From positions 1 to 42,047 of the forward strand of contig PXBH01000090.1 of assembly GCA_003565555.1 (NCBI GenBank): 42,047 bases of DNA, written 5' to 3'. Shown one piece after another: positions 25,116 to 36,000 of this stretch. The translations under genes and the position numbers were made by a program. Under the pieces are notes generated by a model that did no database searches, had not been told where the DNA came from, and saw only the letters and a list, made by a program, of their open reading frames with translations. This DNA is from Cryomorphaceae bacterium. GTDB taxonomy: Bacteria > Bacteroidota > Bacteroidia > Flavobacteriales_D > Cryomorphaceae. The stretch's first letter is position 1. Every line of letters begins with the position of its first letter.

Positions 25116-26018
25116 TCAATAGCCGCTTCCGCTGCCCTTGATGCTTTCTACCGGATGCCAAGTGGTTTTGGTCTCCTGAAGATCAATAATATACTCGGGC
25201 CCGGGGGCATCGGTTTCTGCGGAATCATAGAAGAAGGTCCGCTTCACATTCTCAGCGGCGTGCTGCCCGAGCTCCATGCGTGCGGAAGCGGAGGCATCCC
25301 ACACCACCAGCGCATTTACGTCCATGTGGGAGGCGAAATGATGCTGAAGCTCACTCCTTTTTCCCGTAAGGATATTGATGACCCCTGCGGGCACATCAGA
25401 AGTAGCGATCACCTCTGCAAAGCTGACGGCGCAGAGGGGAAAATTTTCCGAAGCCAAGACCACGGCGGTATTGCCGCCGCACACGGCCGGGATTACGGCC
25501 TTGATGACGCCTTTCAGTGCCGAGCCGTTCTCAGCCATTACGGCCACCACACCGGTGGGTTCGGGAACGGAAAAGTTAAAATGTGAAGAAGCCACCGGAT
25601 TTACAGCGCCGTACACCTGGGTGTACTTATCGCACCACCCCGCATAGTACACGAGCAGATCAATCGAATCTGAAAATTCCTTCTGCGCGCGGGAAGCGCT
25701 GTGGCCCATCGCCTGCATTTCATCGAGAAATACCGAGCGCTTTTGCTGCAGCATTTCAGCGATGCGGTATATGATTTGGGAACGGTTGTAGGCACTTCTG
25801 TCTTGCCATCCTTCCTGCGCCTTGCGCGCAGCAACCACTGCATTGCGGAAATCCTTGCGGGAGGAGAGGCACATATTGGCAAGAAACTTTCCGTCCTTGT
25901 CTTTCACATCGAAGTAGCGCCCGCTTTCGGTGCGGGGAAATGCCCCGCCGATGAATATCTTATAAGTTTTACTCACGTCAATTCCTCCCGTGATTTGCTG
26001 TGTTTTCTTTGTCGCCAT
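25116..26018 (-). CDS. shortened aldehyde dehydrogenase-like protein without catalytic Cys
   Basis: A 300-residue member of the aldehyde dehydrogenase superfamily, about 180 residues shorter than an active enzyme. It keeps the N-terminal region (KIFIGGAFPRTESGRYFDV) and the NAD-binding core (GVVAVMAENGSALKGVIKAV, then VPAGVINILTGKRSEL). After MDVNALVV the usual catalytic domain is missing: there is no ELGGK Glu box and no GQxC Cys box. A short C-terminal tail ends WHPVESIKGSGSGY. It starts 1 nt after the stop of the complete dehydrogenase. This matches the second, non-catalytic half of ALDH16-type proteins, which I infer forms a complex with the upstream enzyme. It is not a frameshift relic, since the frame is intact and the tail composed. 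Confidence 0.85.
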   Translation of the reverse strand: MATKKTQQITGGIDVSKTYKIFIGGAFPRTESGRYFDVKDKDGKFLANMCLSSRKDFRNAVVAARKAQEGWQDRSAYNRSQIIYRIAEMLQQKRSVFLDEMQAMGHSASRAQKEFSDSIDLLVYYAGWCDKYTQVYGAVNPVASSHFNFSVPEPTGVVAVMAENGSALKGVIKAVIPAVCGGNTAVVLASENFPLCAVSFAEVIATSDVPAGVINILTGKRSELQHHFASHMDVNALVVWDASASARMELGQHAAENVKRTFFYDSAETDAPGPEYIIDLQETKTTWHPVESIKGSGSGY

Positions 26019-26019
26019 A

Positions 26020-27477
26020 TCAATGCAGATTTACATAAGCGCGCAGCCCGTGCAGACCGCCTTCCCGTCCGAATCCCGATTCTTTGTATCCTCCGAAAGG
26101 TGAAGTCGGGTCGAATTTATTGTAAGTATTGGCCCACACCACGCCCGCTTTGAGTCGGGTGGTGAGGTTGAAAATTTTGGATCCTTTGTCGGTCCATACC
26201 CCGGCTGAGAGGCCGTAAGGCGTATTATTGGCTTTATCAATCACCTCATCTACCGTACGAAAAGTCTGTATAGCCAGCACCGGTCCGAAAATCTCTTCCC
26301 GGGCGATTACACTGCTCTGTGCCACATCGCTGAAGAGGGTGGGGCGGCACCAAAACCCCTTTTCGGGAACGGGGCAGTCGGTTTGAAACATGGTGAGACC
26401 TTCTTTTTTCCCTTTTGCGAGGTAGGAGTTGATCGTCTCCAGCTGGCCTTTGGAGTTAATGGCACCCACGTCGGTATTCTTATCGAGGGGATCGCCGAGT
26501 ATGAGGCTTTCCATGCGGTGCTTGAGCCTGCGGTCCACCTCGGCAGCCACACTCTCCTGAACAAAAAGCCGCGACCCTGCGCAGCACACGTGGCCCTGAT
26601 TGAAGAAAATTCCGTTGATAATCCCCTCTACGGCTTGGTCGATGGGGGCATCTTCGAAGATGATATTGGCAGCTTTTCCGCCGAGTTCGAGGGTGAGTTT
26701 TTTATCGGTGCCCGCCACCGTTCGTTGGATCATCTTGCCCACATCCGTAGAGCCGGTGAAAGCGATTTTGTCTACATCGGGATGCTCCGTAAGGGCCCTG
26801 CCGGTGGCACCCGCTCCGGTCACAATGTTCACCACCCCGTCCGGGAGGCCGGCATCGCGGATGAGCTCGGCGAGCTTAAGCGCGGTGAGCGAGGTGGTCT
26901 CGGCAGGCTTGAGCACCACGGTATTTCCCGTGGCGAGTGCAGGCGCTATTTTCCAGGCCGCCATGAGCAGGGGAAAGTTCCAGGGGATGATTTGCCCCAC
27001 CACACCGAGCGGGCTCACCTTCCTGACGGGAAAAGCATATTCAAGCTTATCCGCCCAGCCCGCGTGGTAAAAGAAGTGGGCTGCGGCAGTGGGCACATCC
27101 ACATCGCGGGATTCGCGTATGGGCTTGCCGCCGTCGAGGGATTCAATCACGGCAAATTCCCGGGCGCGTTCCTGAATGAGGCGTGCAATCCGGAAAATGT
27201 ACTTGGCCCTTTCTTTTGCGGATATTTTTGACCAAACCCCGTTATAAGCTTTGCGGGCGGCCTTGACGGCTTTGTCCACATCGCGTCCATTGGCTTCGGC
27301 GATTTCTGCGAGCACCTCTTCGGTGGCCGGGTTTACGGTCTTAAAGTACTTTTTGCCGGAAGGCGCTGTGAACTTTCCGTCGATGAAGAGTTCGTAACGT
27401 TTGTCAATATGAATGTGGTCCGTACTTTCGGGAGCGGGAGCCAGGTTCCAATCCGCATTATTGTCAGTTTTGGCCAT
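26020..27477 (-). CDS. NAD(P)-dependent aldehyde dehydrogenase (catalytic half)
   Basis: A full-length 485-residue aldehyde dehydrogenase. The motifs are intact: PWNFPLLMAAWKIAPALATG with the oxyanion Asn167, the coenzyme loop FTGSTDVGKMI, the general base Glu264 in TLELGGKAANI, and the nucleophile Cys298 in GHVCCAGSRLF. It oxidises aldehydes to acids. Sitting between deoC and a shortened dehydrogenase with 1-nt spacers on both sides, it probably removes acetaldehyde made by the DeoC reaction or a related product (inference from context). Family relation to ALDH16 is suggested by the gene pairing. The exact substrate cannot be read from sequence. Confidence 0.93.
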   Translation of the reverse strand: MAKTDNNADWNLAPAPESTDHIHIDKRYELFIDGKFTAPSGKKYFKTVNPATEEVLAEIAEANGRDVDKAVKAARKAYNGVWSKISAKERAKYIFRIARLIQERAREFAVIESLDGGKPIRESRDVDVPTAAAHFFYHAGWADKLEYAFPVRKVSPLGVVGQIIPWNFPLLMAAWKIAPALATGNTVVLKPAETTSLTALKLAELIRDAGLPDGVVNIVTGAGATGRALTEHPDVDKIAFTGSTDVGKMIQRTVAGTDKKLTLELGGKAANIIFEDAPIDQAVEGIINGIFFNQGHVCCAGSRLFVQESVAAEVDRRLKHRMESLILGDPLDKNTDVGAINSKGQLETINSYLAKGKKEGLTMFQTDCPVPEKGFWCRPTLFSDVAQSSVIAREEIFGPVLAIQTFRTVDEVIDKANNTPYGLSAGVWTDKGSKIFNLTTRLKAGVVWANTYNKFDPTSPFGGYKESGFGREGGLHGLRAYVNLH

Positions 27478-27478
27478 A

Positions 27479-28372
27479 TCAGTCTATTGCGAAGTATGCA
27501 CCGGATTGGTAAGCTCCGGTTTTTTGTTTTACCAATTGCTTGAGCAGGTCATTCGCCAGTGAGCTGGCGCCAAACCTGAACCACTTGTTGTCGAGCCATT
27601 TTTGGCCGAGTGTTTCTTTCACCATGATGAGATAGTGCAGTGCGGCTTTGGCATTGGAGATTCCGCCTGCGGGTTTCATTCCCACCATTTCGCCGGTGGC
27701 GAAGTAGTGGTCACGGATCACTTCGAGCATGGTGAGGGTCACGGGCATGGTAGCAGCGGGTTGAATCTTTCCCGTAGAGGTCTTGATGAAATCTGCCCCC
27801 GCAGCGATGGCGATACGGCTTGCAAAAGCCACATCGTCCAGGGTGCCCATCTCTCCGGTTTCGAGGATTACCTTGAGCCGAGCCTTTCCGCAAGCTTCTT
27901 TCACGGCGGCGATCTCGTCATACACGAAGTTGTAATCTCCTGCGTGGTAGCGGCCGCGGCTGATGACCATATCGATCTCATCGGCGCCGGCATCCACGGC
28001 GATTCGCGTATCTTCCAGCTTTACCTCGCGCGAAGATTGGCCCGCCGGAAATGCGGTAGCCACGCTGGCTACCTTCACGCCGCTGCCTTTGAGCGAGGCC
28101 TTGGCCACCGCTACCATAGAGGGATACACGCATACCGCAGCCACCGTGGGCAGTCCCGCATAGGCATCGTGAAGGTGCATGGCTTTGTAGCACATTTGGC
28201 GCACCTTGCCGGGGGTGTCTTTTCCCTCCAGGGTGGTGAGGTCGATCATATTGAGCGCCATTTTAAGGCCACTGACCTTTGCTTCCTTTTTTATGCTCCG
28301 CGTTTTAAAACGGGCGCATCGCTCTTCCGTACCGACCTGATCAACGGCTTTTCTCGAAATATTCTCAGTCAT
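27479..28372 (-). CDS. deoC: deoxyribose-phosphate aldolase
   Basis: A 297-residue class I aldolase that splits 2-deoxyribose-5-phosphate into acetaldehyde and glyceraldehyde-3-phosphate in nucleoside breakdown. The Schiff-base Lys is in DFIKTSTGK, and the second active-site Lys is in GMKPAGGISN. VAAVCVYPSMVAVAK and DAGADEIDMVISRGRY are further signatures. The ATG at 28372 is used; the frame runs 11 codons further up, but that start would lie between the -7 element and the ATG. It is the first gene of a three-gene unit with two dehydrogenase genes, joined by the junction TGATATGGC (stop, one base, ATG) that recurs at the next junction. Slightly long for DeoC but all key residues are there. 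Confidence 0.96.
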   Translation of the reverse strand: MTENISRKAVDQVGTEERCARFKTRSIKKEAKVSGLKMALNMIDLTTLEGKDTPGKVRQMCYKAMHLHDAYAGLPTVAAVCVYPSMVAVAKASLKGSGVKVASVATAFPAGQSSREVKLEDTRIAVDAGADEIDMVISRGRYHAGDYNFVYDEIAAVKEACGKARLKVILETGEMGTLDDVAFASRIAIAAGADFIKTSTGKIQPAATMPVTLTMLEVIRDHYFATGEMVGMKPAGGISNAKAALHYLIMVKETLGQKWLDNKWFRFGASSLANDLLKQLVKQKTGAYQSGAYFAID

Positions 28373-28393
28373 AAATTTACTGACGGTTTGAGC

Positions 28394-28401
28394 CAAATAT
28401 A
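28394..28401 (-). promoter_or_regulatory. Bacteroidota -7 promoter element for deoC
   Basis: The minus strand reads TATATTTG, an exact TAnnTTTG match, 21 nt before the deoC ATG. The tonB terminator lies immediately upstream, so deoC-ALDH-ALDH should be an independent unit. Confidence 0.65.
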
Positions 28402-28427
28402 GCACATTTGGCTTAGGTGCACGGCAT

Positions 28428-28455
28428 AAAAAAACCCGCAGCGGTGCACTGCGGG
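28428..28455 (-). terminator. intrinsic terminator after tonB
   Basis: A 7-bp stem CCCGCAG (28435-28441) / CTGCGGG (28449-28455) with a 7-nt loop is followed, on the minus strand, by seven T (28434-28428). It ends the tonB transcript 41 nt after its stop. Confidence 0.85.
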
Positions 28456-28495
28456 CCTCGGGATCAAAATCAGATCGCTGCCTTTCGGCAAAAAA

Positions 28496-29164
28496 TTATT
28501 TCAGCGTGAATCGGATGGGCAGGTTGTACTGTACTTTCACGGGCTTGCCTCGCTGCTTTCCGGGGGTCCACCTCGGCATGGCTTCCACCACGCGAATGGC
28601 TTCCTCGTCGCATCCGCCGCCGATGGAGCGGAGCACTTTTACGTCGCGCACATTGCCCTCTTCATCTACAACGAAGGTGACAAAAACAGTTCCCTGAATA
28701 CCGGCATCTTTGGCGATGGCCGGATATTTAATATTGTTGCCGAGGTACTTCATCAATGCCGCATCTCCGCCGGGGAAGGAAGGCATGTCCTCAACGATGG
28801 TGAAAATCTGCTCTTCCACCACTTCTTCTTCTACCGTCTCAATGAACTCAATCTCTGTACTTTCATCAATTTCGAGGTCATCGATCACGAGTTCTTCTTC
28901 GATCTCTTTTTCATCCTCTACAATCTCAATGACGGTAGTGGGTGCGGGCGGGGGCGGAGGAGGCGGAGGCTGCTGCTGTGAGATGGGAATGATTTCCTCT
29001 TCGATCAGATCGAGGTCGAGGTCGCCGAGCTGACGTACTTCGGTCTCGAAGGTTTTCCACTCAAAGGCTACCAGCACCAAGGCGGTGGCGAATAAAATCC
29101 CCGTGATGATCAGCGGCACGCGCTTGTTTTCGAGGTTGGCTTCAGGAGTTTTTTTTGGTTCCAT
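28496..29164 (-). CDS. TonB family energy transducer
   Basis: A 222-residue periplasm-spanning protein. A single membrane anchor (about residues 15-34) follows a basic cytoplasmic tail. A linker comes next with eight prolines in a row (66-73) and a strongly acidic stretch rich in Glu, Asp, Val and Ile (78-127). The C-terminal TonB domain (128-222) has the Bacteroidota pattern MPSFPGGDAALMKYLGNNIK, GIQGTVFVTFVVDEEGNV and ending NLPIRFTLK. It would pass proton-motive energy to outer-membrane TonB-dependent receptors. No exbB/exbD gene is next to it. A near-match to the -7 element lies at 29190-29197 (one base off). A terminator follows at 28428-28455. Confidence 0.95.
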   Translation of the reverse strand: MEPKKTPEANLENKRVPLIITGILFATALVLVAFEWKTFETEVRQLGDLDLDLIEEEIIPISQQQPPPPPPPPAPTTVIEIVEDEKEIEEELVIDDLEIDESTEIEFIETVEEEVVEEQIFTIVEDMPSFPGGDAALMKYLGNNIKYPAIAKDAGIQGTVFVTFVVDEEGNVRDVKVLRSIGGGCDEEAIRVVEAMPRWTPGKQRGKPVKVQYNLPIRFTLK

Positions 29165-29287
29165 ATCGGGTGGGTTGGTTCACCGGTCGGGCGAAAGTAA
29201 AAAAGAAAGTTCAGAATTCCCGGCTTCGGTTGTTTATTTGACCAAACCGTAGCAAGTCACGTGCCTTAAATTGTTAAATCAGGTCGA

Positions 29288-29719
29288 TCAGCCAAAAAAA
29301 CCTGCAGCCCGCTTGAGCAGCGTCGGGGCAAGAGCCACGCCGATGAGGGCTCCCGCGAGGTCGGCCGCCACATCGCCGATACTTCCGTACCGGGTAGGGA
29401 TCAACTCACTTTGAACGACTTCCGTGAAGAGTCCGAAGGCGAGACAGAGCAGAACGATGGTTGTTTTTGTTTTTACGGTGAGTGCCCGTTCACCCTTTCG
29501 GCGCAGCTCACCCCATACCATGAATGCGGCAAGCAGAGCGAATACGCCCATGTGCGCGACCTTGTCTTCCCAATCAATTGTCCAAAAATCAATATCGGGC
29601 AGGACCTCTCCGGGCAAAATGCAGAGAACAAATATGACCAGCGCCCAGGCAAGCGACAAAAAGTGGGCGCGGAGCAAGCCGGGCTTTTTATCCGACAACT
29701 TCTTTGTAACCTTCGGCAT
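29288..29719 (-). CDS. VanZ family membrane protein
   Basis: A 143-residue membrane protein with about four helices and the VanZ-like signature [20 protein letters not shown], then [20 protein letters not shown] followed by [16 protein letters not shown]. The ATG at 29719 overlaps the gcvH 3' end by 32 nt; an earlier ATG at 29752 would overlap more and adds a leader without a helix. VanZ-like proteins are named after a teicoplanin-resistance gene, but in most bacteria the function is unknown, and resistance should not be inferred here. It is probably co-transcribed with gcvH and sprA, a neighbourhood I recall from other Flavobacteriia. Confidence 0.85.
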   Translation of the reverse strand: MPKVTKKLSDKKPGLLRAHFLSLAWALVIFVLCILPGEVLPDIDFWTIDWEDKVAHMGVFALLAAFMVWGELRRKGERALTVKTKTTIVLLCLAFGLFTEVVQSELIPTRYGSIGDVAADLAGALIGVALAPTLLKRAAGFFG

Positions 29720-30065
29720 CGAGCAGCTCAGACAGATCGGCGCTGTCATCAAATGAGATTTTGATCATCCAGCCTTTACCGTAGGGCTCGTCGTTGACAG
29801 CCTCGGGGTTCGACTCCAATTCGGTATTGACTTCCTCCACCTTTCCAGCAAAGGGCATAAAAAGGTCAGAGACGGTTTTTACGGCCTCAATGGTTCCGAA
29901 TACTTCTCCGCTGTCGAGCTCCTCCCCTTCGGTTTCGATTTCTACAAATACGATATCGCCCAATTCACCTTGTGCGTAATCGGTGATGCCCACGAAAGCA
30001 GTATTGCCTTCTATGCGCACCCACTCGTGGTCTTTGGTGTACTTGAGGTCTTGCGGGATGTTCAT
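29688..30065 (-). CDS. gcvH: glycine cleavage system H protein
   Basis: A 125-residue lipoyl carrier of the glycine cleavage complex, shuttling the methylamine group between the P, T and L proteins in the cytosol. The lipoylated Lys63 is in [12 protein letters not shown]; the N-terminus [18 protein letters not shown] and [17 protein letters not shown] are typical. The other gcv genes are not in the window. It starts 20 nt after the sprA stop and overlaps the VanZ-like gene by 32 nt, so it appears to be co-transcribed with sprA although the functions are unrelated. Confidence 0.97.
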   Translation of the reverse strand: MNIPQDLKYTKDHEWVRIEGNTAFVGITDYAQGELGDIVFVEIETEGEELDSGEVFGTIEAVKTVSDLFMPFAGKVEEVNTELESNPEAVNDEPYGKGWMIKISFDDSADLSELLDAEGYKEVVG

Positions 30066-30085
30066 GGTGCTCGGAATTTTACGGA

Positions 30086-33000
30086 TTATTGCGTCAATGT
30101 AAAGCGCAAAGATATACCTGTGTTGATATTTGAGGTAGGAAATGAAATGGAAACCTTGGGCTCATTGATCTGGTGATCATAGAAAAATCTGATATTCAGC
30201 CTGTCCGAGAGCACATAATCAACGGAAGTTTTTATAGAAATCAGGTTTTGCCCGGAAGTGATTTGGTTGGTTCCTTCGTCCATGCGTCGGGCAATCATCT
30301 CCGTGTCACGGATACTGAGGTCGGCGCGGACGTTCAGGTCGCTTTTGCGCTTTTTCCCGCCTATTTTTACCTCAACATTCGGGAAGCGGTACCCCGCACC
30401 GATCACATACTCATTGCTGTTATTCTCAGTAAGCTGAAAGTTTGCGGTACTGAAGGCGAGGGTCCGGTTTCGGCTGATTTCGAAATTTGTGATAAGGGAG
30501 TTTTGCCAAGTCATATCGATTCGAATCAGCGGGCTGAGCTGCTCAGAGATGGTGATGGCCTGAATCTGTGTGGTGGGAATAAAGTTGCGTTCTTCGGAAT
30601 TGTCGCGGAGGGGGCGTCCTTCAAAATCGAGCCCGGCCGCGAGGTTGGTAGTAAAATTATTGACGCTGTAGGTACTTCGGTAGGCGTGGGCGATGGTTAC
30701 GTTTCGGAAGTACTTCTTGAGGGCGGGAATTTTTGAAAGACCGTCGTAGTTGATGGTCCAGTTGGGATTTCGGATGGCGTCGAGGATGGTAAAATCATTC
30801 ACATTGAGCCTTACTTCCTCAACACTTTGCCCCGTGTATGCCGCCAGGAAAGCGGGTATGACTACATCTTGGGCACTCGGCCCGAAACCGTCGGCATATG
30901 CAACACCGTCCTCGGTCACAAACCCGGATCCCGGTTCGCTGAGCCCGGTCTCCACCGCCAGTCGATTGGATATTTCGGACCGGAGTTCCGTAAACCGCTC
31001 AAAAGTGGGACTGATATTGTTCACAGATTCATCCATCATGGTACGCCACGTAATCATGGTTGTTGTGAAGCTACCCGTCTGGAATGCACTCTCTTCCAGA
31101 TACTGCTGCAGGTTGTTATTGTACCTGAAAAAGGAGCCGTCATTAAACGATCTGCTCTGCTGCGCGCTCACCTCCACGCGAAGGTTGGGCAAAGGTTCGA
31201 GGTTTACCCGAAGGTTGAAATCTTCGGTATAGGTCTCCAAATACTGGGAGTTGATAAACTCGTTTTCAACCATCCAGCCGCGGAGAGCGGCTTGCCTGTT
31301 GAAATTCTCAAACTGGTGACCGAGCACAAATCCGATTCCCGGCGCATTAAAGCCGGGGTCCATACCTATGATGTTTGAAGTCCGGTTGTATCCCGGCAGG
31401 AGCGTACCCTCATTTTGGCTGTAGATCAAGGATACGTTTTTCAGGCTCATTACCATCTTTGCCAGGTAGTCTAAGGCGTTGGGAGCATTCGGATCTTTCT
31501 CCTTCTTTCCGTCTTCTTCCTCTTCTTTTTTCTGTTCCTGACGGGCGGGTTGTCTGCCTCCTCCCCTGCCGCCGCCGCGGCCCTGCTTTTGGAATTTTTG
31601 GTTCACATCCTTGAAAAACTTCCACTTATTGTACAGCGTGAGCATATTGGCCTGGCCGTTCACACTGATGTTTCGCGAGTTCTGGATCACGTTTCCGAGG
31701 GTGTCTTGGGAGAAGGGCGCCCGCTGCCAGTTGTAATTACCCGTGTATCTGAAATCCAAGGAGAGGAAATCCAAGATGGGAATCTTATCGATCGGCACTT
31801 TATAATTACCCGTCACCGTTTGCCGGAAATCCACATTGTCCCCGAAGCTCATAATGCTCTGCCATACAGTATCACGGTAGGCATTAAAAAACTCGCGGTC
31901 CTCGCGGTCTATTCTTCCGAAGGGCTCTCGGATGAAAGAGAGGTTGGTGGCGCTGTAGGTGAAACGCAACGACTGGGTCATGTCGTACTGCACATCGTAC
32001 ACACGGTTCCAGTTGAAAACCTTCGTGTATAGCACGGGCTGCTCAAAATCGAAGAGGTCCACGTTGTTGGTAAACTGCTGTTCGTTGTAGGTCCGAAGGA
32101 TGTCAGAACGGAAGGAAATATTCTTCGGAATCAAATTGAAGTTGAAATCTTTGATCAGCTTGAAATAGTCTGACTTTCGCAGGAATTTGCTTTGAGCGAA
32201 GGGCTTAATATTGTTTGGCTTCAGGGTAAAATTGTACCCGAGACCGAGCCTGAATTGGCGCTGATTATCGAATTCCGTGTTGAAGTCATAATAGGTGCGC
32301 TCGCTGTAGGCCACCGTGGCATTCCAGTTTTCTATATCGTATATACGGGGTTGCTTGTCGGGGTTGGTGCGCTCCTTCCTTAAGTTCGTCAGGTTCACAC
32401 TCCGACGGCGGGTATAGGTCTGAGAGCGTTGACGCAGTTCTCTTCTGTCATCGGCGCTGAGGTCTTCCGCCACTTGACTCAGCTCGAGGTCCGGGGCCAG
32501 CGGATCAAACTTAGGCAGGACCACTTGCTCTGCCTGACTGATAAAAAGCGGCACTCTCACGCCGCTTTCTTCAGGGAGGAACTTTCCGAGTTCCAAGTTA
32601 CTTTGGGCATCATAGCCGTAAGAGGTCTCGAGGGGCCGCTCGGCCACCCGGCTCTCCAGGGAACCGAAGTTGGGTGTACTGATATTTCCGGACAGGCTGA
32701 GCGTACCCAAGTCCGCGAGCTGCGCGTTGACACGTGCCACGGCCGCCCAGCCGCCTTCGTTGTTAAAGTCGGTCAGGCGGAGTTCGTTTACCCAAATCTC
32801 TGCGCTCTGGCGGAGGCCGTCGTCTTCCGCCCAGATGTTTTCTGTCGCGGCGGGGTTACGAACCCCGATCATGATGGTTCGCACGGAGCTCAGTACGGGA
32901 TTACCGCGTATGCGAATCCTCCGGTCACCGTCCATCACGGTGTAGAGGCTGGCTTCGGGAAATCCCGATGCATTTCTCGCGCTTTTGGCCTCCTGAAGCT

Positions 33001-36000
33001 TGGTAAATTCAATCTTCATATTGTTGGCTTCGGGCCAAATATTTTGTGGGGTACTGGAAGCGTTGAGCGGGGTTGGTAATACGGGAATCTCGTATTCGTA
33101 AAAGTTTTGCTCAAAGTCGGTTCCGAGGCGCACGAATACGGTCATATCTCCGAATTCAATCAACCGATCCAAGTCAATAGATTCCCCGTGGATAAACATC
33201 TCGAGGTTTCCGTACATCCGCATATCAATGTCGACACTGCGGAAAGCGGCCCGTGCATCACCGTCTTCCAGGTTGCGCACCAAGAGCACGAGCGATTGCT
33301 CGTTGAGGCTTCGGAGGTTGGCTGTTCCCGCGTCGATCTCGCGAAGAATTCCGGGCGGGGTCACGTAATTCAAGGGGACGCGCTGACTGTTCTCTTCGAT
33401 GTTTACCGCGAGGAGGTCAAACTCGGTGGTACCCGGAGCACCGGGGGTAAATTCGCCTTCACGCAGCGATTGCAAATAGCGACGCCATTCACCGCGAATA
33501 AGCTCGAGACGGGCAAAACGCAGAACGACAGGAGTTTCAAAACCTATCGTCGTCATACGAAGGAAGCGGACGGAACGAAGGTCTTGAATATTATTGATCG
33601 ACCGACCGGAGCGCACGGGTATTTTAAACTGGTACCAATCTACATTCCTTCCGTCGGGTGATATCCCCGTCACCACATCGGTGATGTAGTTGGACCCCAC
33701 CTGCCACGCATCAGGCACCAATTGCGGGTCCGGCAGGTCAATGGCGTACTCGTAGTACGACTCGGCCTCGGCGAGGGTAAGGTCCTGGTTCAGGTCTTCC
33801 GTAGTGGGCAGTGTAGTGGCCTGTGTAGGAAAGGGCTCCGGGCTGTCTTGGGTGGTGATGGAGTTTCCCTCAAAACCGTTAAATTGCTTGTAACGTTCGA
33901 GCACGTCGGCGTTTTGCTGATCGTAAAACTGGCTTCTGAAGAACCTGAAATTATCCGTAGAGGGGTCTGCATTCGCCGCCTCCAGAACCTGAGGCGACAC
34001 CCCCGGAAGGGCGGCCATCCGGTCGAGAAAGTCGCTGAAAAACTCGCGCTCTCCGGCGTCATTCCAGCCGTCGTAGCCCACGTCTTGCTCTAGGTTGGAG
34101 TTGGTAGTATTATCAAAAGCGTTCACGATACTCTGGGTGGTGGGTATCCTACCCCAGGCAGTCTCCTCCGTAAAGAGTCCGTTGGGATTGTCCGGATCGA
34201 GGGGCAGTCCGTTTTCAAAACTCATCTGCCCGTCGCGGAGTACGTCCTCAGATACGTTCCCCAAATGAACCAACAGCCGTCCGCGCGGGTTACCCGCGGT
34301 TCCCACAAATTCGCGGTTGTCATTGTTATAGGGATCCATAATCCAAAACTGGATGAACTCCACGTTGGTCTGCTCAAAGTCCGTTGTATTGATGGGCCGC
34401 ATCACACCGCCCCAGCGGCTCTCGGGGTTATTGAGCCGTCCGGTTTGCGGATCTATGCCGTCTGAGAATTGGGTAGGCTCTGCATCGTAGTTGTACGGGC
34501 CGCGCTCTCCCGGATAGAAGGCCATGTCGAGTGTGGCGATATTGGCCGGGGTTCCCGCGGGGAGCTCCCTGTCGGGAAAAACCTCATTTTCCGTCACCTC
34601 ACGCTGGTAGTGCCGGCGGTTATTAAGGTTGTCCGGGGTGATGTTGTCATTTCTGAAAAAGAGCGGGTCGATGATGTACCAGGCAAATTTTCCTCGGCGG
34701 TATCCCAAGCGGAGGTCGTTGGTCAGGGAGGATTCCGGAAAAATTTCAGGTTGGCCCTGAGGAATCGACGCCAATGCCCAAGATGCAAAGTTTCGCAGGT
34801 CGATCAGTGAGATGGTTCCCTCAAAGTCATCTATGTAAGCGCTTCCCGTCTGGCCCACCACCTTGTTGTGGCCGGGGAGGAGCTGGGCAAATTCGAAGCC
34901 CGCATCGATCCGCGACTCCTCTGCGGTGTTGATGAAGGGCAGGGCATTGATCGCGTCAGTGATGGCACGGGACTCACGTTGGTAATTGACATCAAAACCC
35001 CAAAGGGTATTGTTCATCGGCTCATCCCCGATGTTTACTTTTTGGGTGAGCGGACGCTCATTGAGGTTCATAATGGTGGCACCGATGTTGAAATTTTCAT
35101 CGAAGCGATAATCAAACCTGGCCCCCATGAGTCGCCGGGTTTGTATGCTAAACAGGTTGTTGCTCTCGACCGATATCTGAATGGGTGTTTGTGACTCCAA
35201 AAGACCTGTGTTCAATATTTTAACCCGCCCCATATTGTAGTCCACCGTAAAATCTTGGTTCTCCACAAGGGCCACCCCGCCCGCAGTCACCTGTACGGCA
35301 CCCTGGGGTATGTTGAGGGTATTGAGCGCAATTTCGTCGGAGGAGGCCGATTTATACGAACCCTTAATTTTGAAACGATTGAGGTACAGGAAGTTTTGCT
35401 GCGCCACGATCTTCGTAGAGTCGTAAAGTTGCGGGTAGGCGATATTGGCAATTCTGGCATCAGACATACCCGCATCGGTCAGTTTTTCCTGCAGGTGGGA
35501 GCCGAAGGGCTCTATGACGGGAAAATATATCCGTCCGTTTTGGGCCTCAATGGTTCCTCCCTTTGTGGCGGCGTTGTCCACAAAGTCAAAGCGCCCGTCG
35601 GGCTGAGGGTTTCCGTTTTGGTCGATTCGGTCGAGCTCAAAGAGACGAATCAAGGGCGTATTCTGGGTTTCGGGATCGGGGATGATGGGCAGGTCGATAC
35701 CTTTTCCCGGGTCGTTGTACCACACATCGAGAATGAAGTCCTGATTGTTGATTTGAAAAGCACCGAGGGAGTACACGTTTTTCATCATCAGGTCCCAAAT
35801 GGGATTGGTCACATCGAGTACTGTTCCCTTCAGCAGCTTCAGGAACAAAGCGTTCGGCGCCGTGATTCCGTCGTTTGACAAGTCACCCACCTGATAGGTG
35901 GCACCGCCGAGGGTGTATTGGTAAGCCACACCGAGTACCTCATCATTGTTCAGCGATTGGTTGAGGGAGATAAAGCCGAGGCGTTCGTTGAAGGTGAATT

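Noticed and set aside
25116-26018. Shortened aldehyde dehydrogenase as a frameshifted pseudogene
   Set aside because: The frame is uninterrupted, the start is coupled to the upstream stop, and the region downstream shows no leftover catalytic domain in another frame before the gmd promoter.
28930-28990. Short tandem GGC/GGA-rich repeat that could be taken for a microsatellite or repeat array
   Set aside because: It encodes the proline run of the TonB linker on the minus strand; there are no spacers and no sign of a CRISPR array.
29288-29719. VanZ-like gene as a glycopeptide-resistance determinant
   Set aside because: There is no vanA/H/X context, and the VanZ-like family is widespread in bacteria without that role.
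29780-29840. Sequence ggttcgactcc looking like a tRNA T-loop
   Set aside because: It lies within gcvH coding sequence and has no matching acceptor stem, anticodon stem or CCA context.
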